Below are positions 32,204 through 43,700 of a stretch of DNA of 64,000 nucleotides, one piece after another. The number at the start of each line of letters is the position of its first letter. Within the stretch, counting starts at the first letter, position 1. Source of the DNA: Acanthamoeba lenticulata (lineage: Eukaryota; Discosea; Longamoebia; Acanthamoebidae); contig NAVB01000027.1 in NCBI GenBank assembly GCA_002179805.1, positions 1-64,000 of the forward strand, in the 5' to 3' direction. The notes under the pieces are model-generated. The model made no database searches. It was not told the DNA's origin and saw nothing but the letters and a program-made list of their open reading frames with translations. A program made the translations under genes and the position numbers.

Positions 32204-33516
32204 ATGGCGATTCAGGGTTGTTGCACGCGACAATGCTGGGCGTTTCTGTTCTCCTTGCTGTTGATGGCTGTGTTGATCGTTGCTCTCGCCACTCCCTGGT
32301 GCAGCTTCCACTTTTTTTGCTATTTTTCGATGGATTAAGCTGATTTGGGCATTTTAAGGTACACGCTCGAGGAGGACAACTACTTTGTGTTTCCTCCCGA
32401 CGAGGGCTACGGTGACGCGCTGATCAACTTTTACTGGAACGGCGTTATCATCGTCTTCGCACCTGGTACGCGGCTTCTTCACGTTTCTACGCCCACGCGT
32501 TTGCCTGGCCTCTGAGGCTCTGTGGGTGTGGTGGGCAGACAACGGCAAGTCGTGGACCAAGAGCTACTCGTGGGACTACTTTGACGAGATCGGGCCCAGT
32601 TCCCGCACGGCCAAGGAGGTCCTCTCTGCGCCTTCTCCGCCTTGTGCGCGCTCGCGATTATCGTTCTGACACGCGTGTGTGGTGATGTACGGCGCGTCCC
32701 TCCTCTACGTGTGTGCAGACCTACCTGATCACGATGACGTTCACGGTCGTGACGCTGGTGCTGACGTCCGTGCTGGCCTTCCTCATTCTGTTCTCCCTTG
32801 TCGTCAAGAGCTGGCGCAAGAGGCTTGACACCTACACCCGCCACAAAACCAAGTGGATCGTCTTCTTCCTCGGGTACGCTCTTCCTCGTTTTTTTCGATA
32901 TAAATTTAACAAATCAATGGCTCAACGCACTTTCCTACACGTAGGTTCGTGGTGTTCATCTTGACGTTGATCTCGTGGAGCGTCTTCTTCAATTTCCGGC
33001 AAGGCCTCTCGGTATGCTCGTCCCGCCCACGACTCGTGCCCCATCGGTGGGTGCGCGTCAATGCGTTCTGATGCCCTCCCCTCTCCACCTCGCGGCAGGA
33101 CTTGGACTTTGGCGGCTGCGAGGGCCAGTGGTGGTGCGGCTCCTTCGTCGGTACGGGCGCCTCGCCTTGGTTGTCATTTATTTATAATTTTTTAATAAAA
33201 ATCAAAATATTCTTTATATTTTTCAACGTTTCACTAACAAGCGAGAGATGCAGGCGTGTCCAACATCACGTTCCGCAACTACCAGGGCCACAACGTGACG
33301 ATGAACCTCTCCTGGGCGCCCTCTGGTACGCTTGGCCCCGCAACTTTGAATGATGGTGCTTCTCCATGGCTGACCGGCCTACGATGGCGGGCGGGCTTCA
33401 CAGTCGGGTGGGTGTTCGGGCTAGGGAGCACGGTGGTCAGCTTCTGGCTGGCCTTCCTGCTCTTCGTCGTCAAGCAGGACAACTACGAGCGAGCCGTCAA
33501 CGAGTACATCTACTAG
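32204..33516 (+). CDS. Four-helix membrane protein, claudin-like topology
   Basis: About seven short exons. Helix 1 is AFLFSLLLMAVLIVALATPW. The Trp is completed by splicing to YTLEEDNYF, which starts a long extracellular loop with aromatic residues. Helix 2 (TFTVVTLVLTSVLAFLILF) is followed by a basic cytosolic turn (KSWRKRLDTYTRHKTKW) and helix 3 (IVFFLGFVVFILTLISW). A second loop holds CEGQWWCGS, probably a disulfide, and N-glycosylation sequons (SNITF, HNVTM). Helix 4 is near FTVGWVFGLGSTVVSFWLAF. Topology resembles claudin/PMP22-type tetraspan proteins, but no signature proves that family. Both termini should be cytosolic. The start codon at 32204 is only 102 bp from the divergent epimerase start. 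Confidence 0.75.
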
Positions 33517-33635
33517 ATGATTGCTGCTGTGCCCGCCTTTTATTTTTGAATTATTTATTTATTTGTTCTTCTTGTACAAAACATGATCACATGTTACATT
33601 TGGTAATGAACATGAAGAGACCAGAGAGCTTCATT

Positions 33636-34723
33636 TTACGGCTGATTATGGCACAGCTTTGGCAGCTTGCCGGTAGCCAGCTCAGCCGCTACAGTGGACT
33701 GGGGCCATCGGGCTGGAGCAAGCCCGCGTATATGAGTGCGATCACGAGGCAAGGAGGCCATGATGCAGAGGAGGAGCTCGTCGATGCCTTGTCGTGGGGC
33801 CTGGCCTTGGCCAGTGTCGACATGGCAGACGAAGGCGGAGATCTGCCCCGAGGGATCCACAAATGCCTCGGCGTGATCGGCGAGCTGGATAGGCTGCCCG
33901 AAGGAAGGAGTCAGGAAGCGATGTTGCTCATCTCGAAGGTTCTGCCAGTCATCGACGGACAAAGAACCCACAGCCGTGTTGACAACGATGAATCGGGTAC
34001 GAGACGATCGTAGGTACAGGAGAAACTCCATTAAACTGTGTGTCTTTGTCTGCCCGTCCTCTAGGGTGAGATGCAAGAATTGAGTGGGTGGGGAGACGAA
34101 CCTTGCCACGTAACACAACAAGTACAAGGCCAAATCTGGCTTTGAACTTCTGCACGTTTGCTACGGAGAGTTGGAGTCTGCGCTGCTCCGACCAGCTCCA
34201 AGTCTCGATTCCCAAGCTCTCCCACCAAGTGACCGGGAATTCCTGACTCCGGTACGTTACCCAGCTATCGTAAGAGGACCCAATGTTGCAGTTCGTTAGT
34301 GCACTGATGAGGCTGGATTTGCCAACTGTTTCTCTGCCAACGACCGCAAGGGTGGCTGGAGGCAAGTTTATGGCTTGGTCCCGAGTATTGCGTTCGGGTA
34401 TCTCATTCTCGTTTAAGGGGCGACCACTGCCGCATATTGGGCACACCATCACAGGCACTGCCCCACTCATGTTAGGGTGACAATTTTCAGAGGAGAGCAG
34501 TGAAGGAACCTTGAGGGAAAAAACATATCCGCTTTTGGGCACAGGTCCGGCATACTGCGTGGGAACATGAGAGATTTACATAATCAAGGTCGGCCCTGAC
34601 TGTACATGCAGGGCATACATATCTCACCACCAGCGGAGCGTTTGTCTCATTCATGTGTGAGTTGCTACATTTTTCCATTGACCTGTGTAAAAAGGGCCAT
34701 GCAAGCGGGCAATTGATCGACAT
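33636..34723 (-). CDS. RING finger fused to a P-loop GTPase-like domain, paralogue 2
   Basis: Spliced gene paralogous to 28644-29969. The RING is made from YVCPACTVRADLDY, CSHAVCRTCAQKR and, after a GT...GGGGCAG intron, VPVMVCPICGSGRP. The GTPase-like part has AVVGRETVGKSSLISALTN (P-loop), then PVTWWESLGIETWSW in the G3 position, ARFGLVLVVLRG, and after another intron RTRFIVVNTAV and ISAFVCHVDTGQG. The WWExxG(I/L)xxW and TRFxxV stretches are shared with the other paralogue, so both belong to one family. It ends without the hydrophobic C-terminal helix of paralogue 1. Possible starts are ATGs at 34723, 34678 and 34654. The gene is head-to-head with the tail-anchored protein gene at 34766, and its promoter must overlap that gene. 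Confidence 0.75.
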
Positions 34724-34765
34724 TCACGGCGTAACTGCCTGTCTTTGTTTTTTCTCCATTTCGAA
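34724..34765. promoter_or_regulatory. Minimal head-to-head spacer
   Basis: At most 112 bp, and as little as 42 bp, separate the start codons of RING-GTPase 2 (minus) and the tail-anchored gene (plus). It contains CTCCATTTCGAAATGGAG, an 18-bp perfect palindrome at about 34754-34771 that includes the plus-strand ATG. Shared regulation of the two genes is likely. Confidence 0.5.
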
Positions 34766-35456
34766 ATGGAGCCAACAACCACACGTCGTGTTATTTTGTT
34801 CAGCAATGACAGCGACTACAGAGCTGCTGTTCAACAACAGCTGCAGCACTTCGCTGCAGTGCTGGAGGTGGATGAGGTCATGGATACCCTGCATGAGAAG
34901 AGCGACATGTGTTGGGCTGTACGCGCTCACGACTATGTGAAAGAAGCTTCCGGTCATCAAAGAGATCAGGGCATGCCGCGGCCAGTGGTGGTCTACCTTC
35001 TTGCTGACAAGGAACCGGTACCTTGCTTAACGTTGCAAGTGTGTCGCAATACTGACGATAGGATAGGATGGCCGAGTCTTTATTGATCAACTTGTATCTC
35101 TATTCATCTCCGTCGGAAGCATGGTTCCGGTCATCGTTCTGGTAGCTAAGGAGAACTCAGACTTCAAGACGCACTGGGGTAACCAGTTGGTCAAGCGCTG
35201 CTCATTCAGCAATGCTCTTCGTAGCTTCAGGACGAAAGGTCACCAGCACGACGAAGGGTGGTCTGATGCTTCGTTGCTGGCAGCGGTAACTTTGCTCGCT
35301 GATCGTTCAGATGTTGGGGTCTGTTCGACGTATCAGCATCAGAAGAACAAAAAGCCCAAGGCGAGCTTAAGCAAAAAACCAGGGGTCTGTTTCGCTGTCG
35401 GCTTGATAGTCGCAGCGGCAACTGCAGCCTGTCTGTACTTAGGACGCAGGAGGTAA
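34766..35456 (+). CDS. Tail-anchored membrane protein, unknown family
   Basis: Two exons joined by an intron with donor ACCG|GTACCT and acceptor GGATAG; phase is consistent. About 210 residues. The first part has a beta-alpha pattern (RRVILFSNDSDYRAAV, then RPVVVYLLADKEP and VPVIVLVAKENSDFK), suggesting a Rossmann-like alpha/beta domain. The C-terminus has a basic linker (KNKKPKASLSKKP), one hydrophobic helix (GVCFAVGLIVAAATAACLYL) and the end GRRR. That is a classic tail anchor with the body in the cytosol, suitable for ER or outer mitochondrial membrane. I do not recognise the family. Head-to-head placement with RING-GTPase 2 suggests co-expression and maybe a common process. Confidence 0.7.
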
Positions 35457-35499
35457 GAATAATTTTCCGAGTGCACAAAAATTTTAAAAAAAAACTAAG

Positions 35500-38400
35500 A
35501 TGGAGGCAGCTGCGCCAGAGACAACGTCAGATGAGCAACAAGACAAACAGCATGGCAGTGGCAACATGTTGATCTCCACACCACGTGTGATTTATCGCAA
35601 AACCAAGCGAGGTCGTGTTGCGCGGATCTTGCGTGAACACTACTTGCGCACCGATGAAAATGAGGCACGCGCGTGCCTGGAGCAACTGCCGAACCTGCCC
35701 GACGGCGACGATGCGACTGGCAACCACTTCGTGCTGCCCGATGCAGCAGTGACTCAGCATTTCCTTGAGCTGTTTGAATTCGAGATGCATTTGCGCCACA
35801 TCGTGTGGACCGACACCGTGCTCAAAGAGGCATCTCTCCCGCGGTTACAAATGAATAATAACATTCTTATTTTTTGTATTTCTAATAATGTTGGCGGTAG
35901 GTGAGGGAGATACTGCCCCAGAGGGCCTACCACCGCCTTCGGTGCGCTTGCCGTCCCTCTTCAAACGCTGCGTATGCGCCACGCCCGGCTCACGCTCGCT
36001 TGTCGCGTGCACGCGCAGGACGGTGACCACGGACTTGCGCCGGGGCGGTGTCGTGTTCACCAACGAGCACTTTGCCAAGACCTTTGTCCAGCGCCGCCCT
36101 GACGAGTCGCTCCTCGAGCGGCAGGAGCGAGGTCTGCTCCCTTGGCTGCCCTTCTCTCTTGCGTGTTTGGGGCCCTACAAACTCACGCGCACCCGCACGC
36201 ACACACGTAGCCATCGTCGAGGCGGCCGCCTACGTGCAGAGCTTTGTGCGCGAGCGATGGGCGCAGCAGAAGAAGACAGCGACGCAGCCGCCGCAGCTGA
36301 TCCTGCTCAGCTTCTCGGAGCGGCTCAAGCAGCTGGCCGAGGCGCGAGACCTCGTGACGATGACCCCCGAGGCCTACATCGCCGCCCACTTTGCCCATTC
36401 CCGGTTGGGTCTTCCCATGGCTTTTTGCTGTCGACATTCTCGTGAGGGCTCACGGGAATGTTGAACGTGCGGGAGCATCACAGGCCCCTGCAGGACCTGT
36501 GCGAGTCGCTCACGCAGCTCTACCACCAGAAGCAGCAGCAGGCCAACGAGCTGGGCACCACCGGCCGCCGCCGCAAGCGAGCCGCCAAGGGCAAGTTCTA
36601 CGACGAGGTACATTTCATTTCTATTTTCTATTTAAATGGCTGTTTTTATTATTATTGTGATTTAATTATGAATTCATTTATTTTTCTTGTGAATCACGCA
36701 GTACCGGGCCGAGGACGAGCTGATCGCGCAGCTCAAGTCGGGCGCGCTGCTCAAGGGCGTGATGCACGTGTACAGCCACAACCGCAGCGAGGCCTGCGTG
36801 CGGCTGTCCGACCTGGCGGGCCTCGCCACGCCCGAGGTCTTCATTCCCGACAAGGACGCGCGCAACCGGTGCGTCTTCCTCGTGCGTCGCGCGTGTGTCG
36901 TGCGACACCAACGTAACACGCACACGCATGTGCACGCGGGGCAGGGCGGTGCACGGGGACTCGGTCGCGGTGGAGCTGCTGCCCGAGTCCGAGTGGTCAG
37001 CGCCGTCGGCGGTGATCAAGCACGACTATGACGATGACGAGGAGGAGAACATGGAGGGCGGTGCGCATCTTCCCCCAACCCCCGTGGATGACGTCAGCAT
37101 CAGCGCTGTGCTGACGTCAGCATGCTGACGCACGCAGTTCGACCCACGGAAACGGCCAAGCGGATGCCGACCGGCCGGATCGTTGGCGTGTTCCAGCGCA
37201 ACTGGCGCCCGTACGCCACGCCCTGCTCTGGCTTTTGAAGAATGCACGCGTATGCCTGACATTCCACACACACACACACACGCACGCACACCAGCTATGT
37301 GGCCACAGTCGAGGTCGAGGAGGCCGGGGCGGGGGGCCAGGGCCTGAGCATGACCGAGGCCGTGCTCGTGGTCCCGATGGACGTGCGCATCCCCAAGATC
37401 CGCGTGCGCACGCGGCACGCGGCCCAGCTCCGGAGCCAGCGGCTCGTCATCGCCATCGACGAGTGGGACGCCGACTCGATGTACCCCAACGGCCACGTCG
37501 TCCGGCAGCTCGGCCCCGCCGGCGAGCTCGAGACCGAGATTCAAGGTTCGTCAAAAATATTTGAAATTTATAAACAATAGAATTATTAACAAAAAATCTG
37601 CAGCGATTTTGGTGGAAAATGGATTGGCGTCGGCGGCGCTGCCGTTCGCGGCGAGCATCATGGCCTCGCTGCCGTCGGCCGACACCTGGCGCGTCCCGCC
37701 GGAGGAGATCAAGAAGAGGCGCGACATCCGCGAGTCGCACCGCGTGTACAGCATCGACCCGATCGGGTGCCAAGACATCGACGACGCGCTCTCCCTCCGG
37801 TTCCTCCCCAACGGCAAGTACGAGCTCGGCGTCCGTATCCTTTTCCTCCTTCATTTCCTATGTCGTCTTCTTTATTGTTGTCGTCATCGTCGTCGTCGTC
37901 ATCATCGTTGTCGTTGTCGTTGTCGTCTTCTTCATGATGCGCGATGTCGTCCTTGACTCGGAGGGAAAAGACATCGCCGACGTGACGTACTTCTACGAGC
38001 ACGGGTCGCTGCTCGACATCGAGGCCCGCTCGCGGGCGACGACGATCTATCTGGCCGACCGGCGGTTGGACATGATCCCGCCCGTGCTCTCCGAGCAGTT
38101 GTGCTCCCTTCGCGGCCAAGTCGACCGCCTCGCCGTCTCCGTTCTCTGGACTCTCGACCAGGACTTTAACGTACTCATTTTGATTATTTCTTGTTTATTA
38201 TTTATTTATTTATTGTAAAAGCAAATTTATTTCTAAAAATTGAAAAATGGGCAGATCGAGGACGTGTGGTACGGGCGGACGGTGATCCGGTCGGTGCGGG
38301 AGATGTACTACGAGCAGGCGCAGGCCGTGATCGACGGCACCCTCACGCCCCAGGAGCGCGCCCGCCTCCCCGACTATGCCCTCCTTGAGAAGGAGCTCCG

Positions 38401-40730
38401 CACTCTCCTCGACATGTCCCGCGCCATCAACGTACGTCCTATTTTTATTTTACTATTTATATTCTTATTTATTTATATTATTATTAGTATTAGTATTCGG
38501 AAAACAATAAAAAAATATATATTGAAAATTTTGTGGGCAGGCGCGGCGAGTGAAAGGCGGCGCGCTGGAGCTGGCCAGCACAGAAACGCGGTTTGAGCTC
38601 AACGAGGCCCGAACGCCCGTGAAGTTGCTCACCAAGAAGGACCTGGCCGTGCACGCCCTCGTCGCCGAGTTCATGATCCTCGCCAACGAATACGTGGCCC
38701 GCAAGATCCACTCGGCCTTCCCCACCTGCGGTACGCCTGGTGCCATTTTTATTTTATATATTTTTTTACATTAGTATTCTTATTACATAAATAATTAATA
38801 TTTATTTCTAAATTTTTATTGTAAAAAAATTCCAGCGTTGCTGCGTCACCACCCGTTCCCGCGGCAGTCGTCCTTCAAGACGCTGATCGAATGCGCGAGC
38901 GCCAAGGGCTTCACCATCGACACCTCCAGCAACAAAGCCCTCGTGCGCTCCCCGCCTTCTCCCCTCAAGCACGATCGGAATGCACGTGCTGACTTGTGGG
39001 TCGGTGGTGCCTGGCCCAGGCCGAGTCGCTGAACCGGGCCAACGTGGCCGACGATCCGTGGATCAACCACCTCCTGCGCCAGCTGGCCACGCAGGCCATG
39101 TCCGAGGCCCAGTACATCTCGACGGGCGGCTACGAGATCGACGAGTTCTACCATTACGGCCTCGCCCTCGACATGTACACCCACTTCACGTCGCCCATCC
39201 GTCGCTACGCGGGCACGTCATTCCCCTCCTTGACGTCACGCCGAACGCTGCTGACGTCATGCTGCGCGCTGCTGACGTGTCATGTAAAAACAAAAAATGC
39301 AAAAAAACAAAAACAAAAACAAAAACAGACGTGCTGGTCCACAGGCAGCTGCTGAGCAGCCTCGAGCCCAAGGGCCGGGGCGTGTCGGTGATGAACAACG
39401 AGGAGGTGGCCGAGCTGGCGGCGCACATCAACCGACGGCACCGGGCGTCCAAGAACACGCAAAAGGACTCGTCGGCCCTGTTCCAGACCGTCTTCTTCCG
39501 CCAGCGCCAGAACGAGCCCGAGGACGCCCTCATCTACGGCTTCAAGTCCAACGGCCTCCTCGTCTTCGTCCCCAAGTTTGGCTTCAAAGGTTTGTAGAAA
39601 GCGCCAAGCGGGATTTATTTTATTTTTTATTCATTTATTTTTCTTCAAGGGCGCTGCTGACGTCATCCTCCTGCCCACCGCCACGCACAGGGACGGTGTA
39701 CCTGCGGGAGAAGACCGGGGCGCTCTGCATCCCGCCCGACGCGCTGGCGCTGGCCACGGTCAGCGGCTACACGTTCGACCAGGCCAACCAGCAGCTCCTG
39801 CTCCACGCCCTCGTCTCTGCTGGTGGCGACCGGACGGTCGATGTGGCGGTGACGCTGTTCGACCACTTGACCGTGCGGGTGACGGTCGTCGAGTCGCGCT
39901 CGCACACGGCGCGGATCAAGCTCGAGCTCGTGCGGTTCGGGATCGACCCGCGCATGCTGGCCGCCGGGCCGCAGCCGCGCGTGAACCCGACGCACGAGGT
40001 CCTCAAGCAGAAGCGCCAGCAGGACGCCGACGAGGTAGAGGGCAAGCCGGGCGGCGGCACCAAGGCCAGCGGCGCGCTCGGGCGCCAACTGGCGCTGCTC
40101 CTGAGCTCCAAGGCCAAGCCGGACCTGGCCGACGCCGACGACGCCGAGCTCTTCCGCCAGTCCGACCCCGAGACCAGCCTCTACGCCTTTTGCCAAACCT
40201 TTCGCCTCGTCCCCTCTCCTGGTAATTATTCTACATTTTTATTATTGAAATATTTTTTGTTTTTTTCATAATCTAATTATTTTATTTTTATTTTTATTTT
40301 TGTAGCGTCGCAGGCGGCCGACAAGCCCACGAGCCCGCGGGATCAGGCCGAGGCCGGACGAGGCCGTGGCCAGCAGCGCAGCGGCGGCGGTGGGCCGTCA
40401 GCGCGCTCGGAGAAGGCCGCCGCAGCCGCGACGGCAGGCGGCCGAGGACGGGCTGGCGGGCGCGGCGGACGCGGGGCGAGCGCGGCATCGGTGGCGCAGC
40501 AGCGACTCGACGCCGAGAAGCCGAGCGACGACAGCGTCGTGCGACGATGGCGCCGGAACGACCTCAAGAAGCCACGGCCCTGGTACCGCAGCATCTACGA
40601 AGAGTGGGTCCACCACCAGCAACACGATCAGTACCAGGACTCATCCTCTTCCTCTTCATCCTCTTCTTCCTCCTACTATGATCGCGCCACGCCCTCGGCC
40701 TCGGCCCTCGCCTCCTACTACGACGAGTGA
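35500..40730 (+). CDS. DIS3: Exosome 3'-5' exoribonuclease DIS3/Rrp44
   Basis: About 16 exons. The PIN domain begins with [16 protein letters not shown] and has [11 protein letters not shown], the [14 protein letters not shown] exon and [15 protein letters not shown]. Cold-shock/OB segments follow ([36 protein letters not shown]). The RNB domain has [15 protein letters not shown] with all catalytic Asp residues, HIADVTYF-type strand, [17 protein letters not shown] (the last joined across a GC-AG intron) and an S1-like end. DIS3 degrades and processes nuclear and cytoplasmic RNA as the catalytic subunit of the exosome. The PIN site looks degenerate: the ITND-type acidic motif reads LLSFS. The C-terminus has an unusual Gly/Arg-rich extension ([12 protein letters not shown]) and poly-Ser. 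Stop at 40730 lies 53 bp from the stop of the convergent RasGAP gene. Confidence 0.95.
37089..37119. repeat. Paired intronic TGACGTCA palindromes, DIS3
   Basis: Two perfect copies (37089-37096 and 37112-37119), the second within GCTGACGTCAGC. Both are inside one DIS3 intron that runs to the CACGCAG acceptor. A further partial copy, TGCTGACGC, follows. Confidence 0.75.
37240..37293 (+). repeat. CA/CG alternating tract in a DIS3 intron
   Basis: A run of alternating CA and CG dinucleotides (CACACACACACACGCACGC) immediately precedes the acceptor. It is purine-pyrimidine alternating and so a candidate for Z-DNA formation. Confidence 0.6.
39231..39665. repeat. Intronic TGACGTCA palindromes in two DIS3 introns
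   Basis: Perfect copies at 39231-39238 and 39252-39259 lie in the GC-AG intron, and another at 39658-39665 lies in the next intron. Near copies (GCTGACGTGTCA) sit beside the first two. Exon sequence between the introns has none. Confidence 0.75.
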
Positions 40731-40783
40731 TCTGGCTCGAGAAATAAAATGAACAAAAATAAAGTTTCAAAAAAGTGAACACT

Positions 40784-43700
40784 TCAACTTCCTCTCTCTC
40801 TCTCCGTCCAGTCTCGTGTGCGGGAGGCTTCAGCCGCGCTGAGCGCCTGGCGCGAGTTTGGTTGAGAGTCAGAGAGATGTCCATGGACGAGGACGAGGAG
40901 AGAGATCGACGCACCGAGAAGGCCTCCTCGGGGGCTGATGCTGGTGGCAGCCGTGGCCGGACGGAAGCCTCCGATCTGCGCGCGCGCAGAGACGTGAGCA
41001 CACGGAAGAAAGGGAGGAGGAGGGCGAGGAGGGCGAAGGAGCACGCACGGGGGCGCGGGGCGAGAACGCGGTTCGGCCGACGGAGTCGAGCGCGGCGCAG
41101 AGGCGGTCAAAAGTGGGCGACCCGAGGTGGGCGTCGGCCATGGCGGGCCGCATGTTGACGAGGTGATGGTAGAGGCTGGCCATCTCGGCCTGCAGGTCGA
41201 TCTCCACCTCCTCGGCCAGGCCCGGCTTGTCGGCCGGCGCCACGGTCTGTGCCACAATATCGATCATTAAAACATTGTTTAAAAAAAGTAGGGTGAGGGA
41301 TTCAAGTACGGAAACGGCGTTGAGGAAGTGCTTCATGGCGTCCTCCTTGGCGTGGACGTAGTGGTTCATCTCGGCCAGGAAGGGCTCCTTCTGCCCGAAC
41401 TCGACTGTTGGCCGACAGAGAGAGCACGCAGGGAAACAAATTATTAAAATAATGTTTCTTCTTTGTTGAGAACAAAACAAGAGTTTGCGGCTTACCGAGG
41501 TTGGCCAGGTTTTGGAGGATCTTGGAGATGAGCGTGAACGTGCGGCTCGCCACGAACGACGGGAAGGCTGCAGCAGTTATTCGACCGCCCCCCGTGAGTT
41601 GTTTGATCGTCGGTGATGGTGATGATAATAATAAAGAAGAGGACAGCACGTCTCGCAGTTCTCTTCGAAGAGAAAATTGAAGGGAAAAGAGGGGGGGAAG
41701 GGCGCACTGTCGAGGAGGCCGAACAGCTTGGGCCCGAGAATGGCCGGGTTGAAGAAACCTGCAATAAGTTGACGCCATCATGAAGGTGAGATAGTGATGA
41801 CAATCAGGAGAAAGAAGACGACGATGAAAAGAAAGAAGAAAAAAGGCGTGGGTGGATGTACGAAGGAAGAGGAAGCCGGAGACGGCGGTGTAGATCGACG
41901 TCTGGTCTTCCGGCCACTGCTCCCGAATGGTCGCTTGGATGCTGTGGAAGACTTCCCTAAATTGGCTGTGTCGTTGAAATGCAACACACACACCAACAAA
42001 ATCAGCCAAAAATAAGAAAAGAACGGAATAAGTTGGAGGGAAGAGGAGAGGCGAACGCGGGGACGAGGTCGACAGAGGCCAGGATGTGGTCGGTGACGAG
42101 CTCGACGGTCTCGCGGAGGTGGGCCATGTTGAGGGCCACGTCGTCGCCCTTCTCCACCTTGGACGGGTCGACCTCGCACGAGCGCTTGTCCTCGCTGATG
42201 GCCACCACGTCGGCCTTGAGCACGTGGTGCAGGTAGGGCCGCCCGATGAGCTTCATGAAGGCGTCGACGCTCTTGGTCGCCAGCGTGTTGCCCCGGAAGA
42301 TCACGCCCGCGCTCTCTGTCCAGGTTTTGGCGACGATCATGATGCTGACGTCAGCAGCGCACCCAAGGGCAAGGATGACGTCAGCATGATGTCACACACG
42401 TACGGGTGGCGCGGATCTCGTGGGCCGTGAGGTGGCGGAGGAGCTCGGTGGCCCGGCCCTGCGCCTGGAACACGGCGACGAGCGACGGCGCCAGCAGGCC
42501 GGCCTCCTTCGTGTGGTCAAACAGCCACCCCTGCACCTCCTCCTCGGTCACGACCAACTGCACACCCGCCACCATCATGAGCGCGCAGGTCCGATTGGCG
42601 GCGATTGGGCCAACACACGCTACCTTGAGCAGGTCCGAGTAGGCCGACAGCGGCAGCAGCTTTTGCTCCTGTGATGATGATGATGACGTCATCGTCAGTG
42701 CTGACGTCAGCATCAGCCCAGAAAAAGCCATCATCACCGTACGGTGTATTTGATCTTGACGCGGAGGTCGCCCAGCTTCTTGGACCTGGCCTTCCTGTCC
42801 TCCTCCTCGCCCTCGCCGGTTTGGGCAGAAGAGGCCGAGAGGAGGAACCACTTGGCCAGGGGCTTGTCGGTGGGCAGGTTGCGCAGCGGGACCGCGAACT
42901 CGCCCATGTAGTCGGCGCTCCCGACCATGTCCCAGTCCTGTGTCGTGTCGACACAGCTCATGGGCTAAGTCTTCTGCGGGATGGACGGGCTTGACTGGAT
43001 GTGCGGCTTTGGCGGGATGTGCCAGGGCAGGGGGGCGGGCGTACCCACACGACCACCTGGAGGGTCTCGTCGGCCTGGTTGGCCTGCACCTTGCTGCGCG
43101 GATGCATCAACGAGATGAGCATAAGACATGCGTGGGTGAAGAAGAAGAAGAAGAAGAAGAAGTGGGTGCGCGTACAAGGTGAACTCCTCGTCCCATTCGG
43201 GGTTGAGGCTCTTCTTGACGACCTTGGACTTCTTCTTCTGCTCGCCCAGCCGCAGCTTCACGAACGGGTCGCTCAACCTGCAGGAGCCCCACATCTGGTC
43301 AGTTGGACGCATGCGCTTACGGAATGTGCGGAATGTCGTAGGCGTACCCGTTGGAGTCCTTGACGGCCAGGTTGCGCGCCTTCTTCACTGCTCGCCCAGC
43401 GCACCCACGCGCGCACGTGTGAGGCGCGGGAACGCGCGCTGGCGAAGACAAAAGAAGAAAGACGAACCCAAGACCGTGAGGGAGCCGTCGGCGTTGCCCT
43501 TGGGTGGGGAGTAGGTGAGGCGCAGCTTGACGTCGCCCGACACGAACTCCTTCTCCGACATGGGCTGGATCGGGTAGAACTTCTCGTGCAGCTGCGCAGA
43601 CCGTGCCCGATCCACAACACGAAATTTTATTCAATATTTGCATTACTAAAATAAAGCAATGCCAAGACGTACCTGCTGGTCCTTGAGATCGTCGAGCCGG

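Noticed and set aside
37235..37564. Open frames rich in His/Thr/Arg across the CA repeat
   Set aside because: They are a DIS3 intron plus out-of-frame exon sequence; the DIS3 frame continues at the acceptor after the repeat.
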